Positions 46,617-58,809 of a DNA stretch of 64,000 nucleotides are shown here, piece by piece. The stretch is from Tetracladium setigerum (Eukaryota > Ascomycota > Leotiomycetes > Helotiales): contig PZJY01000013.1 in assembly GCA_031472005.1 (NCBI GenBank), positions 1,364,001 to 1,428,000 of the forward strand, written 5' to 3'. The notes under the pieces are model-generated. The model was not told the origin of the DNA and did no database searches. It saw nothing but the letters and a program-made list of their open reading frames with translations. A program made the position numbers and the translations under genes. Position 1 is the first letter of the stretch, and the number at the start of each line of letters is the position of its first letter.

Positions 46617-47340
46617 ATCCTTAATAAGATCCCTTAATTTAATAACATTTTATAAATATCAAGGTGTTTATATTTTAATAAGATCCTTAAATCTTATAAG
46701 ATTTATTATATAATAAATCCTTATCTTAACATTTTAACAATTATGAAGAGGGGATTTACTATACAACTTAAAGGTTATTAAAATTAATACTTATTTAATA
46801 TTTAATACTTTATTAATTAAAATTAATTAATAATTAAGAGTTCTCTTCAAGTAATTCTTAAGAGCTTAATAGCTCTTAAGACTTATAATGCTCCCGAGCC
46901 TCAGGCTCCTAGGACCTCACGTGATCCTGGGATTGCGATCGTAATAGAGACCTCCTTCTCTACCCATGCCTATATAAGGATAATGCCTAGGAGTGGTCCT
47001 ATTACCACTATCATTCATTTATTTATCTGCTTTTCGATCCCTTGTTGCCCTCCACCCCGATGTCATTCAATAAATAGGATAAGTATGGTGCATTAATCGT
47101 AAGGATAAGAACTTTACTAGATTATTAATGGGATAGAGTGGTGTTTATATTCGATGTAATGGTGCGACAAACCAATGGGCAGGATACAAATAGATCTGGA
47201 CAGCCTATGCAAATGATTCCACAAGATTCAAAGTATTCTTCCATTTACTAGGCTAGATATCGCAAGGCATGCCATTTCATTCCATGAAATGATAAAGATG
47301 CAGGAGTCACAAGATATTTTTCTCAAACATAACAATCCCC

Positions 47341-48817
47341 TCAAAGATGCGGGATATACTTCGTCCACTCCACAGTACTATAAGCACTCTTGGGCAATTT
47401 CCTCAACCCAATAATATCCTCCACTAATATATACCCTCTTGCGAGACAATAGCACGCAGACAGAACCGTGATCGGTACAAGAAAAATCTTTGATACCCTC
47501 AATCCACCATCACCTCTCGCAGTAACGTCCCTAACCACCCAGCTTCCTCGAGAGCGCACAATGGTCGAACCCTCACCCGATTTCTGAGAACTAGCTTTTG
47601 AGAATTTATGATGCCACACCGAGGTATAGATCCCACCAATGATCCCAAATGCCAGAGTGTAAACACTAGCGATTCGCCAGAGCAAACGTTCTGTCGGGGT
47701 GGGGAAGTAAAAATTCCACGCAAAGACGAAGGAACCACAGAAGCCGAGAATGAAACAGAATGAGAGAAGTTCCATGTCTAGTTCCGTGTTTAGGAACCGA
47801 TCGCTTCGATTTCGGTTATGTGGTCGTGTGTGGATGGGACGTGAGAACAGGGGAATGTGGAAGCGACGTAGGATGTTCATATAAAATTGCCAGATGATAT
47901 CGAGGCAGTAATCTTCTTCTCCGATGAAATCAAGGGGTGTGGATTTGTATGCTTCTGCGTCGGTCAGACCTGCCTGTCGAGCTTGTTAACATGAGAGGTT
48001 GGTCATAACTGGATTGCCTGCTTGCCTTTTCTCGTATCTCGGCGATGGAGCTGGAGCTGGTTAGGGTAATAGGTCTCGAGATGTCGGAGGGTTTATGGAG
48101 CCAGAAGTAGGATGTTCCGAGCATAACAATCACGAATGATGCTGTCGTCAATTCGAGAGTGGTGATGGCTAGGCCTTGGGTGGATCGTGCGACAAGGCTT
48201 ATTGAAAACCAGAGCGCTTGACAGATACTCAGAAGCCTACATTCGTCAATATAGTAACCGTGTACTGCACAGACTGTTTGATTATACCTCGCTAATCCAT
48301 CCATCTTGCTTTTATCGTTGATATCGGCCTTCAGAATCTTCGGATAATCGACATTCTTATGCTGGACTAAATACAGCAACTGTAACGAGTCTAGAGGAAT
48401 AGGATCATGAAGATCACTAGCATCCAGAACAAATCCGCCCATATCTGCAAAGAAAGCATGTAACAATTTAAAATCTGTATATCCAGCTCTATGGAATTTC
48501 TATTGCACCAACAGTCAGCTAGTTGAGATACGCAAAGGGCATAAAGAACTCGCCTTCACCGCCTTCCTTGCAGAAACACGTTGTCCAACCGCAATACCCA
48601 GCAGGAATTCTGGTCCTAGCACACCTATACAGGCGAGATCAAATTTGTCTTTGAGTTGAGCCCACTCATAATCTTTAAGGGCTGGAATGTTTGGACAGAC
48701 GGAGGTCCAACAACATAACGCAATGGTAAGTAAACATGATAGGACAATAGAATCTGTGCCCCGACCATCTGGAGACGAAGTCCACCCAGATACAATAGTA
48801 TCGTTATTAGTTGCCAT
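47341..48817 (-). CDS. Fungal integral membrane protein, multi-exon
   Basis: Starts at the ATG at 48817 (MATNNDTIVSGW). The pieces form one known fungal pattern: SPDGRGTDSIVLSCLLTIAL (first membrane segment), ALKDYEWAQLKDKFDLACIG, ARKAV; then exon 2 (to about 48020) KLLHAFFADMGGFVLDASDL, KMDGLARYNQ, QALWFSISLVARSTQGLAIT, LELTTASFVIVMLGTSYFWL; then exon 3 (47983-47341) TPLDFIGEEDY, TPTERLLWRIASVY and AYSTVEWTKYIPHL. The RxLPxSAYxTVxWTxxxPH ending is typical of this family. The intron between exons 2 and 3 seems to use a GC donor (AAG/GCAAGC). A coding-like frame at 49039-48821 may be an upstream exon. Function unknown. Confidence 0.75.
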
Positions 48818-48829
48818 GATTTAGGACAA

Positions 48830-51082
48830 GCTCCTATCAGTATAAAGATTGTAGGAAAATGGTTCAGATGGCTGGCCGTTCAGCTGTCCTTGTACAAGCT
48901 GATTTTTCGCTGTATACAACGTCCCAGATATACGATTATCATAGTTTGCTATTGTAAAAGGCACATCAGTATATATATAGGCACACTCTTGAGCGTCAGT
49001 GGAAGCTGAAACCAGGGTTGTGCATGTTGGATGCCTCATAATGATCGGTGAGTACCTACGGGGGTGAGTAGCCCTGTCATTCTTGGCTCGCAGAAGATGA
49101 GCGGCTATTAGCCTTCAGGCATTTGGTCAGTCTTAAACGATAAAGAGAAGATTAACATGGCCCCTGCACAAAAAGTGAGCGGCTATTCTGATCATTTGTC
49201 AGCACGTGATCAATGCACCAAGTTCCTTTCATTGTGTAGATATCAATTACTATAGATCCTGGAGATCGCTACGATAATTGTCATGCATGCTCAAATTACG
49301 AACCAGACAGCCTTACTTCTGTGCATGATCCATAGCCCTACTATTAGTTAATCTTGCCTAACAAATCGCTGAACTTTAAGCAAGCATTTATGACTAGAAT
49401 GGTGAGGTAATACGAAGGACAGGGAGTAGATCAAGAATATTGTTCTACGGTGTCCATTCGTGACTGTTGATGACACTTTTACCTCCAGCCGTTGACCTTT
49501 GTGGCTAGATTGGAAGACATACCGCGGCCGCGCACATGCAAGTGCCGACAATTTTGCAAGTGAGTGAACGGTTATAACCATGCTGGATAAGTATTATAGA
49601 ACTCGCATTACATTTAAGCTCAAATTAATTATGGAAGGTTGTGAAAGCTTCCTATATAAAAGGTTGTCTTTAGAATGACTTTGACCACACTGCTGCATCC
49701 TGATTGTGTTGGTAGTTAGTAACATAGTAAAGCATCCAACTACTATAGCAGTAAGTGAGTCACACGAAAGATATTCCCGAGTTTGTGGCAGAGCAGAAAG
49801 CTTGACAGCGATCGTACGACATACAAACATGTCCAGTAGATAACAGCCCTCTTCATCGCAGATTAGCCTAGCTCAGCCATAATCTAGGCTTACGAGTATC
49901 CTCGTATCCGCCGAAAAAGAAAAATTATCAAGGTCCTAGCTCATCGTCAAACCAAAAGGGCAGCAAGGCAGCTACCAGCCTCGTTGACATGAGGCATTTC
50001 TTCCAGCGGACAACTTTTCAACGTTGAGAGGTATGACCACCATGGAAGCGTCATCTTGTGAAAGTGTTAATCATCCGACAGCGTGAGGGAGGAGTGGCGC
50101 AGACCAGGGGTTCATGTTTACATTTCAATTTGGTCCACTTGAATCGAAGGGGAAACCACACAATCTTGCCATCTAGGAGCCATCTAGGACCAGAAGGTGA
50201 GACCTTTGGTCGTGTCATTACAGACCGAGTGTATCACCGAGATTGCAGCTGAGTTGGACGCATAAACGAGACCATGCAGCCGTGTAAAGTGTGTTGGGAG
50301 AGAGTTGGGAGATAAAATTGGTTAAGCAGTGGGGAAAAGGCAGGTCTCAAAAGGTTGAAAGCGGCTGGGAAGCGCCGAACGCGCCTTGCCCCAGGGCTCC
50401 CGCCGTACGTAACTATCCGCACACCTCACGAGCGAACACTAGAGAACTTCAATCGAGACACCCTCTTCATAAATCAACTATTAAATAACCGCAAAATTAA
50501 GAGCATTCAAATTCGCGAGTAGTAATGAGTTGAGGCACCTTCACAACTTGGCTTTTTCAACCTTTGAGAATATTTAGGAAGACGTCTTCAACGGGTGCAT
50601 TTAGTAGATAGTTTATCTAGATGTGCAGATAATTGCGTACGGCGGGAGTGGTGGACGCTATTCCAAGGGACCAGACCGCAGACCATCCTGGTTGGTTCTT
50701 ATTCCAACGACAAGCATCAACCCACCAGCGGTCGTGCCCTCTTTGAATTTACATATTATATCTTGAGCTATCAAGAATCATGAGAGCGAGATGGAGATGG
50801 ACATAGACATGGTGATGGAGAAGTTTGCCGGCGGCATACGGAGTATTGTGCTGGGGAACTCATACAGGATGTGTGTTAAACGCCATAGCTTGTCGCGAAG
50901 TCGTCATTTTTTGCCGAGATATCCATCCTATACCTTGCTGTAGCTGGGCGCGCGTTCGGGACTCGTTTAAGGTCGTTCCCATCCGGCGCAAACGTAAAGA
51001 GATCCGAACCCCAAACTAAGTGACACAGCTTCTTCACCTCCGCAGGCTGGTTGATTCATCTACACGGTCGGGGTCGAAGGGG
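48830..51082. other. Intergenic, mostly no supported gene
   Basis: Apart from the possible upstream exon at 49039-48821 of the membrane-protein gene, I see only short frames. The last few hundred bases are the upstream region of the Zn2Cys6 gene; they include an apparent 5' untranslated part. Confidence 0.4.
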
Positions 51083-52336
51083 ATGACTTCTTCAGCAAGT
51101 TCTCCGACTTCGCCTCTTGAGAGACCTCCTCGGCAGCACCATCGCAAGTCTCGCTTCGGTTGCGACGAATGCAAAAGGCGTCGTGTCAAGGTAAGATACA
51201 GTACCTGCAACACTTAGTATCCCTTTACATTCCTCTGGTCTCTCATTGACATATATCTACTGTAGTGTGATGAAGTCCACCCGGTGTGCAACCGATGTGC
51301 CGTGTCTGGTAGACGATGCCCTTTCAACTCGCCCGAAACGAGTCTGCCATCGGGTGCGAGTGCTGACTCCTCGGTCTCTGCTTCACCACCTGATTGGAAT
51401 CACCGTGACGCCGCCAACTGGAATCCTCCCGTTGACTTGGTTCCTCCGGCCAATGTCTCCCAGGCCAAACTACTCCACCACTTCATGACCAATGGGCCCG
51501 TCTTTGTCTTCGCCGGCGGGACCATGACTTGGGAAGGTATAGTGAATGAAGGATTGGAATGTTCCTACCTTCTAAACCAAATCCTGGCCTTGTCTGCTCG
51601 ACACCTGGCCACCTCCCGTACGGATCAACGGCGCGAGTATCTCCAATTGTCCAAGGCCTACCAGACCCACGCCATCATGCTACTCACACGGTCCAATGTA
51701 CGCGTTGATGAAAACAACTACAAACAAATGATGTTCTTCACCTGGATGTTGGGAGTCCAACAACTCTGTGATATCAACTTGGAGGAACATCGTGAACGCA
51801 TCCTCGGCCATTTCTTCCAATGCCTGGAGATCTATCGCGGAGTAAGGACCGTCGCTCAAGAGGCGTGGGAATTCATGCTCAAGTCCGAGTTCCGGGGGAG
51901 AATGAAATTCGGCACAGAGCAGGCCAAGCTTGCTCCCATTGGCACTCAAATGATGCCCATCAAGTCTCTTGTTTGGGAAAGTCTAGGGCTGGATGAAGCC
52001 CAGAAGCAGGACTGTGATGAAGCACTGACCATACTTCAGACCGGGTTCGATCTATACGCGACGAGTAGCTCTCAGGAGACCCAGAACCAGGTCATTTTCC
52101 ATGCATTCACCTGGCCGTTGTGGGTGCCGGAGGGCTTCCTTGCTGCCGCAAGGGCGCACCGGCCTGAGGCACTTTTAATAATTACTCACTTTTGCGTCTT
52201 GCTTCATTGGTGCCGTGACCATTGGGTTTTCGGATCAGCTGGGCAACATCTTTTCCAAGGCATCCTGGCCACCTTGGGGCCTGGCTGGGAGAAATGGCTA
52301 AAATGGCCGCACGAAATTCTGGATGACTATTCTTAG
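51083..52336 (+). CDS. Zn2Cys6 transcription factor
   Basis: Exons 51083-51190 and 51266-52336 give 392 residues. The binuclear cluster is split by the intron, as is common: FGCDECKRRRVK, then CDEVHPVCNRCAVSGRRCPF, that is C-X2-C-X6-C-X8-C-X2-C-X6-C (about residues 27-57). The rest is a helical fungal regulator region (LLHHFMTNG, LLNQILALSARHLA, FTWMLGVQQLCD) like the sterol-uptake UPC2/ECM22-type group. It lies upstream of an MFS exporter in the same direction, so it may regulate it or the sulfatase/permease pair beyond. Confidence 0.88.
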
Positions 52337-53317
52337 AATTCTCAAGATTTTTGACTTTACGAGACTCATATTTTAGGGTATCAAACATTGACTCACGAGA
52401 TAGCTCTATAGTGGGAGAAGAACCGTACCCCAGGAGTATAAGGGGGAATTGTTGAAATATCACAATATCGGGAGTGTACACGGCGTATTGGCTTAGCTGT
52501 TTACATGTATATTAAGGCTATTTTTATGTTTTGTATATTGTGCTGTATGCAGCACTCCCCCTTGGGCCCTCCCCTCCGCTCTCTCCATCTCGAATCCTGG
52601 CTAAGTGGATGCTGCACTCCTTCCCGAGTCAGATTATAAATCACAGTGGAATAGCGTGCAGCCTCAGAGCTCGGAATCCCATCAGTGGAAAAGACGTGAT
52701 AGAACGCTACGAGCTATGGTAAAATAAGATGAACGGCTACGAGCGCTCAAATTTGATTAGAGCCAAAGGAATGACTTTGAAGGAAATTTGCAGAAGGAAA
52801 AACGTCAACGGGACAGCTCTGGCAGATGTATTTATCGCCTAGCGTCTGCATCGAGACGTGGAGCCGCTATGCAAAGTTTTTGTTGTTCTCGTTTGTGCTC
52901 GCTCCTAAACGAGCTTCGTCCCGCGGAACGAGCGCTCGGGTTCTTGGATCCGCCTGGTCGTGACGTCGGCAGAAGCGATTGGTCGATAATTAGCCGAGTC
53001 TGTCTTGTTGATATTGACCGCAAGAGAATGGGGACCAGCGATTTTTCTATGTTTCATCTGGTGTTATTAAGGTTATAATCTTCAAGCGAAGGTGGGCAAG
53101 ACCACGGATTATTGCTTCAAGCGGAACAACGCATACGACTTAGCATGGCATGGTCACTAGAGAGAAGTATCTGGTACTAAAGCCGACAGCTATCTAGCTG
53201 CTGCTTGGTCTAAATGCTGTTGTGTTTTCCACTTGTCGTTTGATACATGCAAATCGCCTACCTTGTTTTTAGGCCTTCGGAACATACCCACAGAGACGCC
53301 TGCACACAGAAAACACC
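52337..53317. other. Intergenic, no supported gene
   Basis: Contains the 3' flank of the regulator and the promoter side of the MFS gene. Short frames lack support. Confidence 0.4.
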
Positions 53318-55409
53318 ATGGCACACCAAGTCCTACAACAAGATGCACTTGTTGGGCAGGTTTCTGAAGAGACATCACCATTATTGCCTTCTGGACACCG
53401 AAATTCCCCAACTTCTGGTTGGAGCTCAGAGCCTCCCCCATTAGCAGCTTCCTGCTGACAGCTATACAGACATTGAAGATGGATCGCCTCCTAGCCACTC
53501 GACCTCTCCGCAGCCATTGCCTCACAAATTCAAGATCATGACTGTCTTGCTGGTAGGAACATTCACGGCCGCCATCGACTCGTCGCTGGTATTGGCAACT
53601 CACCCAACCATTGGATCCGAATTCAACTCCCTGTCAGACTCGAGCTGGCTGTTCGTCTCATTTGCCCTCGCGGGTGCAGCTGTCCAGACATTGGTGGGAA
53701 GAAACTTTCCATCAGTTTGACGGCAAAAATTAACTGTCAACAGAGCGTCAAGCTGAGTGATATCTACGGCCGGCAACCGCTGCTGGTACTTTCGTATGGC
53801 TTGTTTGCGCTGGGATGGTAGGTAGCGACCCAAAGCATGAAGGAGAACGGCTTGAGCTTACAACTGTGCAGTGCATTAGTCGGGGTTGGTCGATCGATGG
53901 GACAGGTTATCGCCGGCCGTGCGATCTCAGGCTGTGGAGGATCGGGGTCGAGCATCCTCGCAATGCTGTTGATCACAGGTGAGGGCTTTTCCACGGCCCC
54001 AAGACCACATAATTCCTCTCAGCTGACCGGCAATCAGACCATGTACCACTTCGTGATGTCCCGGCATGGCAGGCCGGCATCAATCTTGTCGCGACAACTG
54101 GGCGTAGCCTCGGTGGCCCTCTCGGGGGTTTGCTGGCCGATACCACGAACTGGCGCTGGTCTTTCATAGGCCAAGTCCCTATCTTTCTTCTAGCAATTAT
54201 AATCTGTCTTCTATACCTTCCCAGATCGGTAGGAATGACGACCTCGATCTCGGATGCCGCTGATGCTGAAGTTACTGGCAAAGGACGAAGTTCTCTCGCT
54301 CGCGTTGACTTCCTGGGTGCCACGCTATTCGCTCTGGCCATCCTCGCGTTTCTTCTACCTATTGAAATCGGGGGGACAAAGTTACCATGGACGCATCCGG
54401 CAATTTTCGGGCTATTCGCTGCTTCGGTCGTGCTTGGGGGCACTTTCGCTGCAGTCGAAGTATGGTGGGCGGTGGAGCCGGTTTTTCCATTGTCGCTCCT
54501 ACAACACCGCGATATTGTCCTGGGCTACATTATCGCTCTTGTACAAGCTGCAGCCCAGACAGGCCTTATGTTTTCTGTACCTCTCTACTTTCAGGTAACG
54601 CAGAGAGCTTCAAACACTGTTGCCGGAGCACATCTGTCTCCGGCTATTCTAGGCAATACTGCAGGAGCCATTCTAGCCGCGATGATCATCAAGAGGTAAA
54701 GCGATTCAGCACCCAGAAGGGTTCCAATAGGCCAAGCTAACCGGATTAAAGGACGGGGAAATATAAGATGCTTCTCGTGACCGCGAGTGTCCTAAGTGGT
54801 CTGGCATACTTGTTGTTATTGCTTCGATGGCACGGACAAACAAACGCCTGGGAGGCTCTGTACCTTGTACCATCAGGATTCGGCTCAGGTATCATCCAGT
54901 CAATCGTCTTCATAATCATCCAGGCAGCTGTCCCCCTGGCGCATAAGGGCCCTGCAACCGGTGGTATATGGCTGTGCCTCACCGTTGGTGCTGTCGTGGG
55001 AATGGCTGGAGCAAACGCAGTCATAATGGAGACTCTGAAGTGGAAGCTCACGATCATGCTGAAGGCGCTTGGCATTGAAGCTGATGTGTGTGATGAGGTA
55101 TGTTTATCATTTCCGCCGTTCCAGTCCTTCACTCTCCCTCTTTCTCAAGAAAAGGGAGATATCATCGCATAATTTTTCCTTGGGGCACACTCTTTTTATC
55201 GCACGCCGAAGAAATAAGCTCATTTTTCGTCATAGATTATTGTCAATGCGCTGTCAAGAGTTGATTATATCGATGAAGCCGAGCCTCGGATATCAGCGCT
55301 CGTGGTCCAAGCATACATCGAGGGATTATCAGCCAGCCATCTAGTTTCTATCATCTGCGTGGGTATTGTTTTCATTGCTGCACTTTTCATTCGTCAAGTG
55401 AAAATCTAG
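53318..55409 (+). CDS. MFS transporter, DHA2 (14-TMS drug:H+ antiporter-like) type
   Basis: The likely start is the ATG at 53318 (MAHQVLQQDALVG). Recovered in order: FKIMTVLLVGTFTAAIDSSL, SSWLFVSFALAGAAVQTL, then across an intron SVKLSDIYGRQPLLVLSYGL, then GRAISGCGGSGSSILAMLLI, across an intron DHVPLRDVPAWQAGINLVAT, RSLGGPLGGLLADTTNWRWS, the long exon to MIIKR (54699), and exons to a TAG at 55407. The SDIYGRQP and WRWSF motifs are standard for this family. It would export toxic compounds or move basic amino acids. The first exon is uncertain: the MAHQ frame stops at about 53458 (TGA) and the body is in another frame, so either an intron (GTTTCT...CATTAG) or an indel lies between. Confidence 0.85.
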
Positions 55410-56207
55410 ATGGATATATGTTAGAACACCGCTGCCAGGATTCTGCGGTAGCGAGCGGGGCGCTAGCTGGTACAATTAGATATACCACCATCTCAAAATC
55501 TGTCGTTAAAATAGTATTCTACCTTCAATTTCGGACCACTGGAAGGGTCTATCTTTGCCCCTGTGTAACTGGCATTTGTTTATTGGTATGGCGCATGATG
55601 TGTGAGCACCGACACATCCTTGGTAGACCAATTGTTTTCCCTTGATCTCTATTCGCTTCACGACCATCATATTGCGTGTTGCGGTCATATCGGTGCTGCT
55701 ATCTGCGGTCCCTATATACTATCAGGAGAAACTGAAAGTTAGATGCAGAGAAATAAGGAATCGAGGGGGGGGTGGTATACTACGGAGAGTGGATGTTCTG
55801 TAAGAGGCTCGCCAGCATAAATATCTTGTCTATGCGTTTTATTTGAAGGGGTTATCGTAGAAAAGGGAAGTATCCAAATTGGGAACGAGGTTTCAATACA
55901 GGGTCATTGCGTGCAAGAAGCAAAGTGCCTGTGTGCATGTGTACATGAAGGTAAATATGTTAAAGGTTGACCTAGCTGATGCGGAGAACGATAGTTTGAA
56001 TGTGTTTTATTTTATGCATTGCATTGTCAAACCAGTCAAATATTTTGTGCTACAGTCCCAACGTTCCGCTTCGTGCTTCGCGGGTCTGTATCTTGAACAA
56101 TCAACTGAACTCAAAATTCAAGCTTCCATTCACAGTACCGAAGCTATGCAACAGATAGCCGCACATCGAGACAAAAGTCTTGTATGTGCGCTTTCCTGCC
56201 TGTTCAA
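55410..56207. other. Intergenic, no supported gene
   Basis: 3' flanks of the convergent MFS and sulfatase genes. A 127-codon frame at 55879-56262 has no domain and overlaps the sulfatase end. Confidence 0.4.
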
Positions 56208-58260
56208 TCACACAAAGTGGCTCCAGTTTTCCCAGAACGCCACGCCATCTTTCTCGAACTGAGGACCTTCAGCCTCGATAAGATAGCCCGGCGAGCACCA
56301 ACCAAAGGAGACGCGGGGCTGCTTCGCCAGATAAAATTCGTCGTACTGTGATGACAAGGCGGCGCCGAGAGTTTCCACGTTGCCCTGGGGGTGGAGGGAT
56401 CGCCACGGATGAGAGCAGACCAATCCTTTGCATGACTTTGTGACGAGCATCAATGAATCCAAACGCGCGACCACAGATACCAGAGGTCGCCCCAGGAGAG
56501 TGGTCGGAACATTGGTTTCTTCGGGGTGTAAGATGTTCTTCAACTGGCCGGGATCCGTCTAAATCAAGTTTGAAAGTCAGTTGAGATGAAACCACATATT
56601 GTGGAGGCGGAGGGAACCAAAAACCAACGTACCTTGAGATCATACAACTCATGCTCCCCATTGCACCAAACCGCGTAGTACAGGTTGTATCCAGGTCCAA
56701 TGATACGAACAGACTTGTACGTGTTGTTATAAAATCCATGCTCCGACTGACCGGCATCATCGGTGTAGCCATACTTGCCCTCCGATCCCACGTAGCCCCA
56801 GTATTCGACGCCAACATGCTCTTGCCGGGTATAGCGTGCCTCATTTTGTTCTTTTGCACTCAATGGGATGACAGTCCCGTCAAAGTCCGCTCTCAGCGGA
56901 ACCCCAATCAATGAAAGGAAAGTAGGGCTCAGGTCGGCATGGGTTGTGACGGCTTCTGATACTGCTCCTTCTGGGACGCCAGGGCCACGGATTATCAGGG
57001 GAATATTGATATCCTCTTCGTATCCGCATTCTTTTCCAGGTTGCATGCGGTGTTGCGAAATATGGAAGCCGTTATCCGTGGTAAACACGATATAGGTGTT
57101 GTTTAAAATCCCGGCCTGTTCCAATTTCTGTACAACGCCATCAACAAGCTCATCTACGGCCTGCAGCGCGCGGAGACGGTTTCGGTAGAACTCATCGTTC
57201 CAATCGATATTTTCCTGACTTAATTGGGCCTGGTAGCGTAGCCAGCTAGCCCCAGTCGGTGGTGCAGGGTTAAAGTTTGCCTTGCGTGGAACCACTGCGT
57301 CATGAAATAGAGAGGCATGTCGCTTTGCAGGAATTGGCATGGTCATCTTCATAGACCAGGTCCTCGGCCCGTTTGGTAAACCTACGAGGAAGCTCGCGTC
57401 AACGTTGCTGTGCGGTGCCGAGGAGGCTACGCCGAGAAAAAATGGACTTTCGCTCGCGATGGCATCGTTGAGGAAGCCTTGAGTCTTTTCGGCCAAGACG
57501 TCTGTGACATATTCACCCTCATGACTGACTGGTTCGTCCTTGTTGCGCTGGAAAGTGGCGTTGTTGTACATGTATACGTATGGATCTAACAAGAATTCCT
57601 GGGGACGGGTTAGGTCATTTAGATCGATGTGATGTAGTGGTAGGATGGAAAAATATCTTGCAAGTGACAACATACTGAGCCAGTCCAGCCAGCTGCATGC
57701 GGACTATCGTAATTGGTGACCGTGTGGTGGTTGAAGAGCTTTCCAGCGTAGTAGGTCTTGTAACCTCCAGATTGCAACCAGATCGGTAGATAATTTTCGT
57801 TATGGCCTTCCCGAACAAACTTGGGATATCCTCCTTAAGGACAAACACTTTTCAGCCATGTTTTTCATATTTGGAAAGAGGTACTAGGAGAGATAAAGAA
57901 TGACGCTCGATGCTTACCAAATGGCGGGAAGACGTCGGTGACATTGGTATTATGCGCAACCTTCCCGGTGAGAATGGAGACGCGAGCAGGACAGCAGACG
58001 GCGGTGGTGGTGTAATGGCTTTTGTATGATGTCCCATGGTCGACTAAATGTTTCTGGACAAAAGGCATGTAATTGAGAGAGTCCATATGAAGATCTTGAT
58101 CATCTGTAAGAATAAAGACAATGTTTGGGCGGGGTCGCCCAATCGGTGTCGAAGAGCTCTTCGGTGCGAGAGGTTGTTGTTGCTTATCCGAAGCATGTCC
58201 CTCGACATTTGGGACACCAAGCACGGCAGCCAAGGTTACAAGGCCTTTTGGGAACAACAT
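56208..58260 (-). CDS. Secreted arylsulfatase (type I, formylglycine-dependent)
   Basis: Exons 58260-57918, 57833-57676, 57598-56633 and 56558-56208 give 605 residues with every junction in frame. The signal peptide is MLFPKGLVTLAAVLGVPNVEG. PNIVFILTDDQD supplies the metal-binding acids. CCPARVSILTG holds the CxPxR motif whose first Cys is converted to formylglycine, the catalytic residue. GGYKTYYAGKLFNHH and FTTDNGFHISQHRMQPGKE are further sulfatase signatures. It hydrolyses sulfate esters outside the cell, freeing sulfate. It is divergent from the ACS permease gene with 549 bp between starts. The gene looks intact. Confidence 0.93.
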
Positions 58261-58809
58261 TCTTCTTACTGAGTGAGGATGAGAAGATGAAGTTTCATCG
58301 GCTCAGCTTCCGTGAGACGACAAGCGATGGGCTTTTGGCTGTCTTTAAGCATCGGATTTAATTCATGGGCACCGTTTACAACCGGCACCTTTGTTGGTTG
58401 TGGTCTCGAGATTGAGAAGAGGGCGTGATTGTCGTTTATCTCGTTCCCGACTCAGTCATCTCGTTTGGCATCCTCTGGCTCGCTCCGTGCTCGCTTAACT
58501 CGTTCCCCATCGCTTAATTTGTCTTGAGCAGTGGGTCGACCTTGGCTGGAAGCACCCACTCTACTCTAGAAAATCTCTTGACAAGGAGTCAAAGCAATCA
58601 GTCGGGTCACGATAGTTACAAAGCTAGCAATCACGCAACATCACATACAGATTACACTAGTTCCAGCCTCCAGAATGTCTTCCTTCGCTAATAGTACAGT
58701 CCTTGTGTGGCTAATGCTACACATAATAAATAGCACGGCCATACTACCTCCATCACATCTGAAGGACAATCATTCCATTACAACATCCTCATAAGAGACT
58801 CTCGATATT
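58261..58809. promoter_or_regulatory. Divergent promoter of arylsulfatase and ACS permease
   Basis: 549 bp between the two starts. It contains recurring CTCGTT words (about 58439, 58458, 58498) spaced 20-40 bp apart. Coregulation is inferred from the arrangement; no proven sulfur-regulator site was recognised. Confidence 0.5.

Larger units (their letters stand above)
42035..47010. repeat. AT-rich, RIP-like block 3
   Basis: About 5 kb of TA-rich DNA with no open frame of note. It contains a second copy of the LTR, further copies of the TIR family and sequence shared with the long inverted repeat (42718-42820 matches 37105-37200). Confidence 0.85.

Noticed and set aside
27181..47010. Search for CRISPR arrays, rRNA or centromeric satellites in the AT-rich blocks
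   Set aside because: No regularly spaced repeats, no rRNA motifs and no long satellite; the content is explained by mutated transposons.
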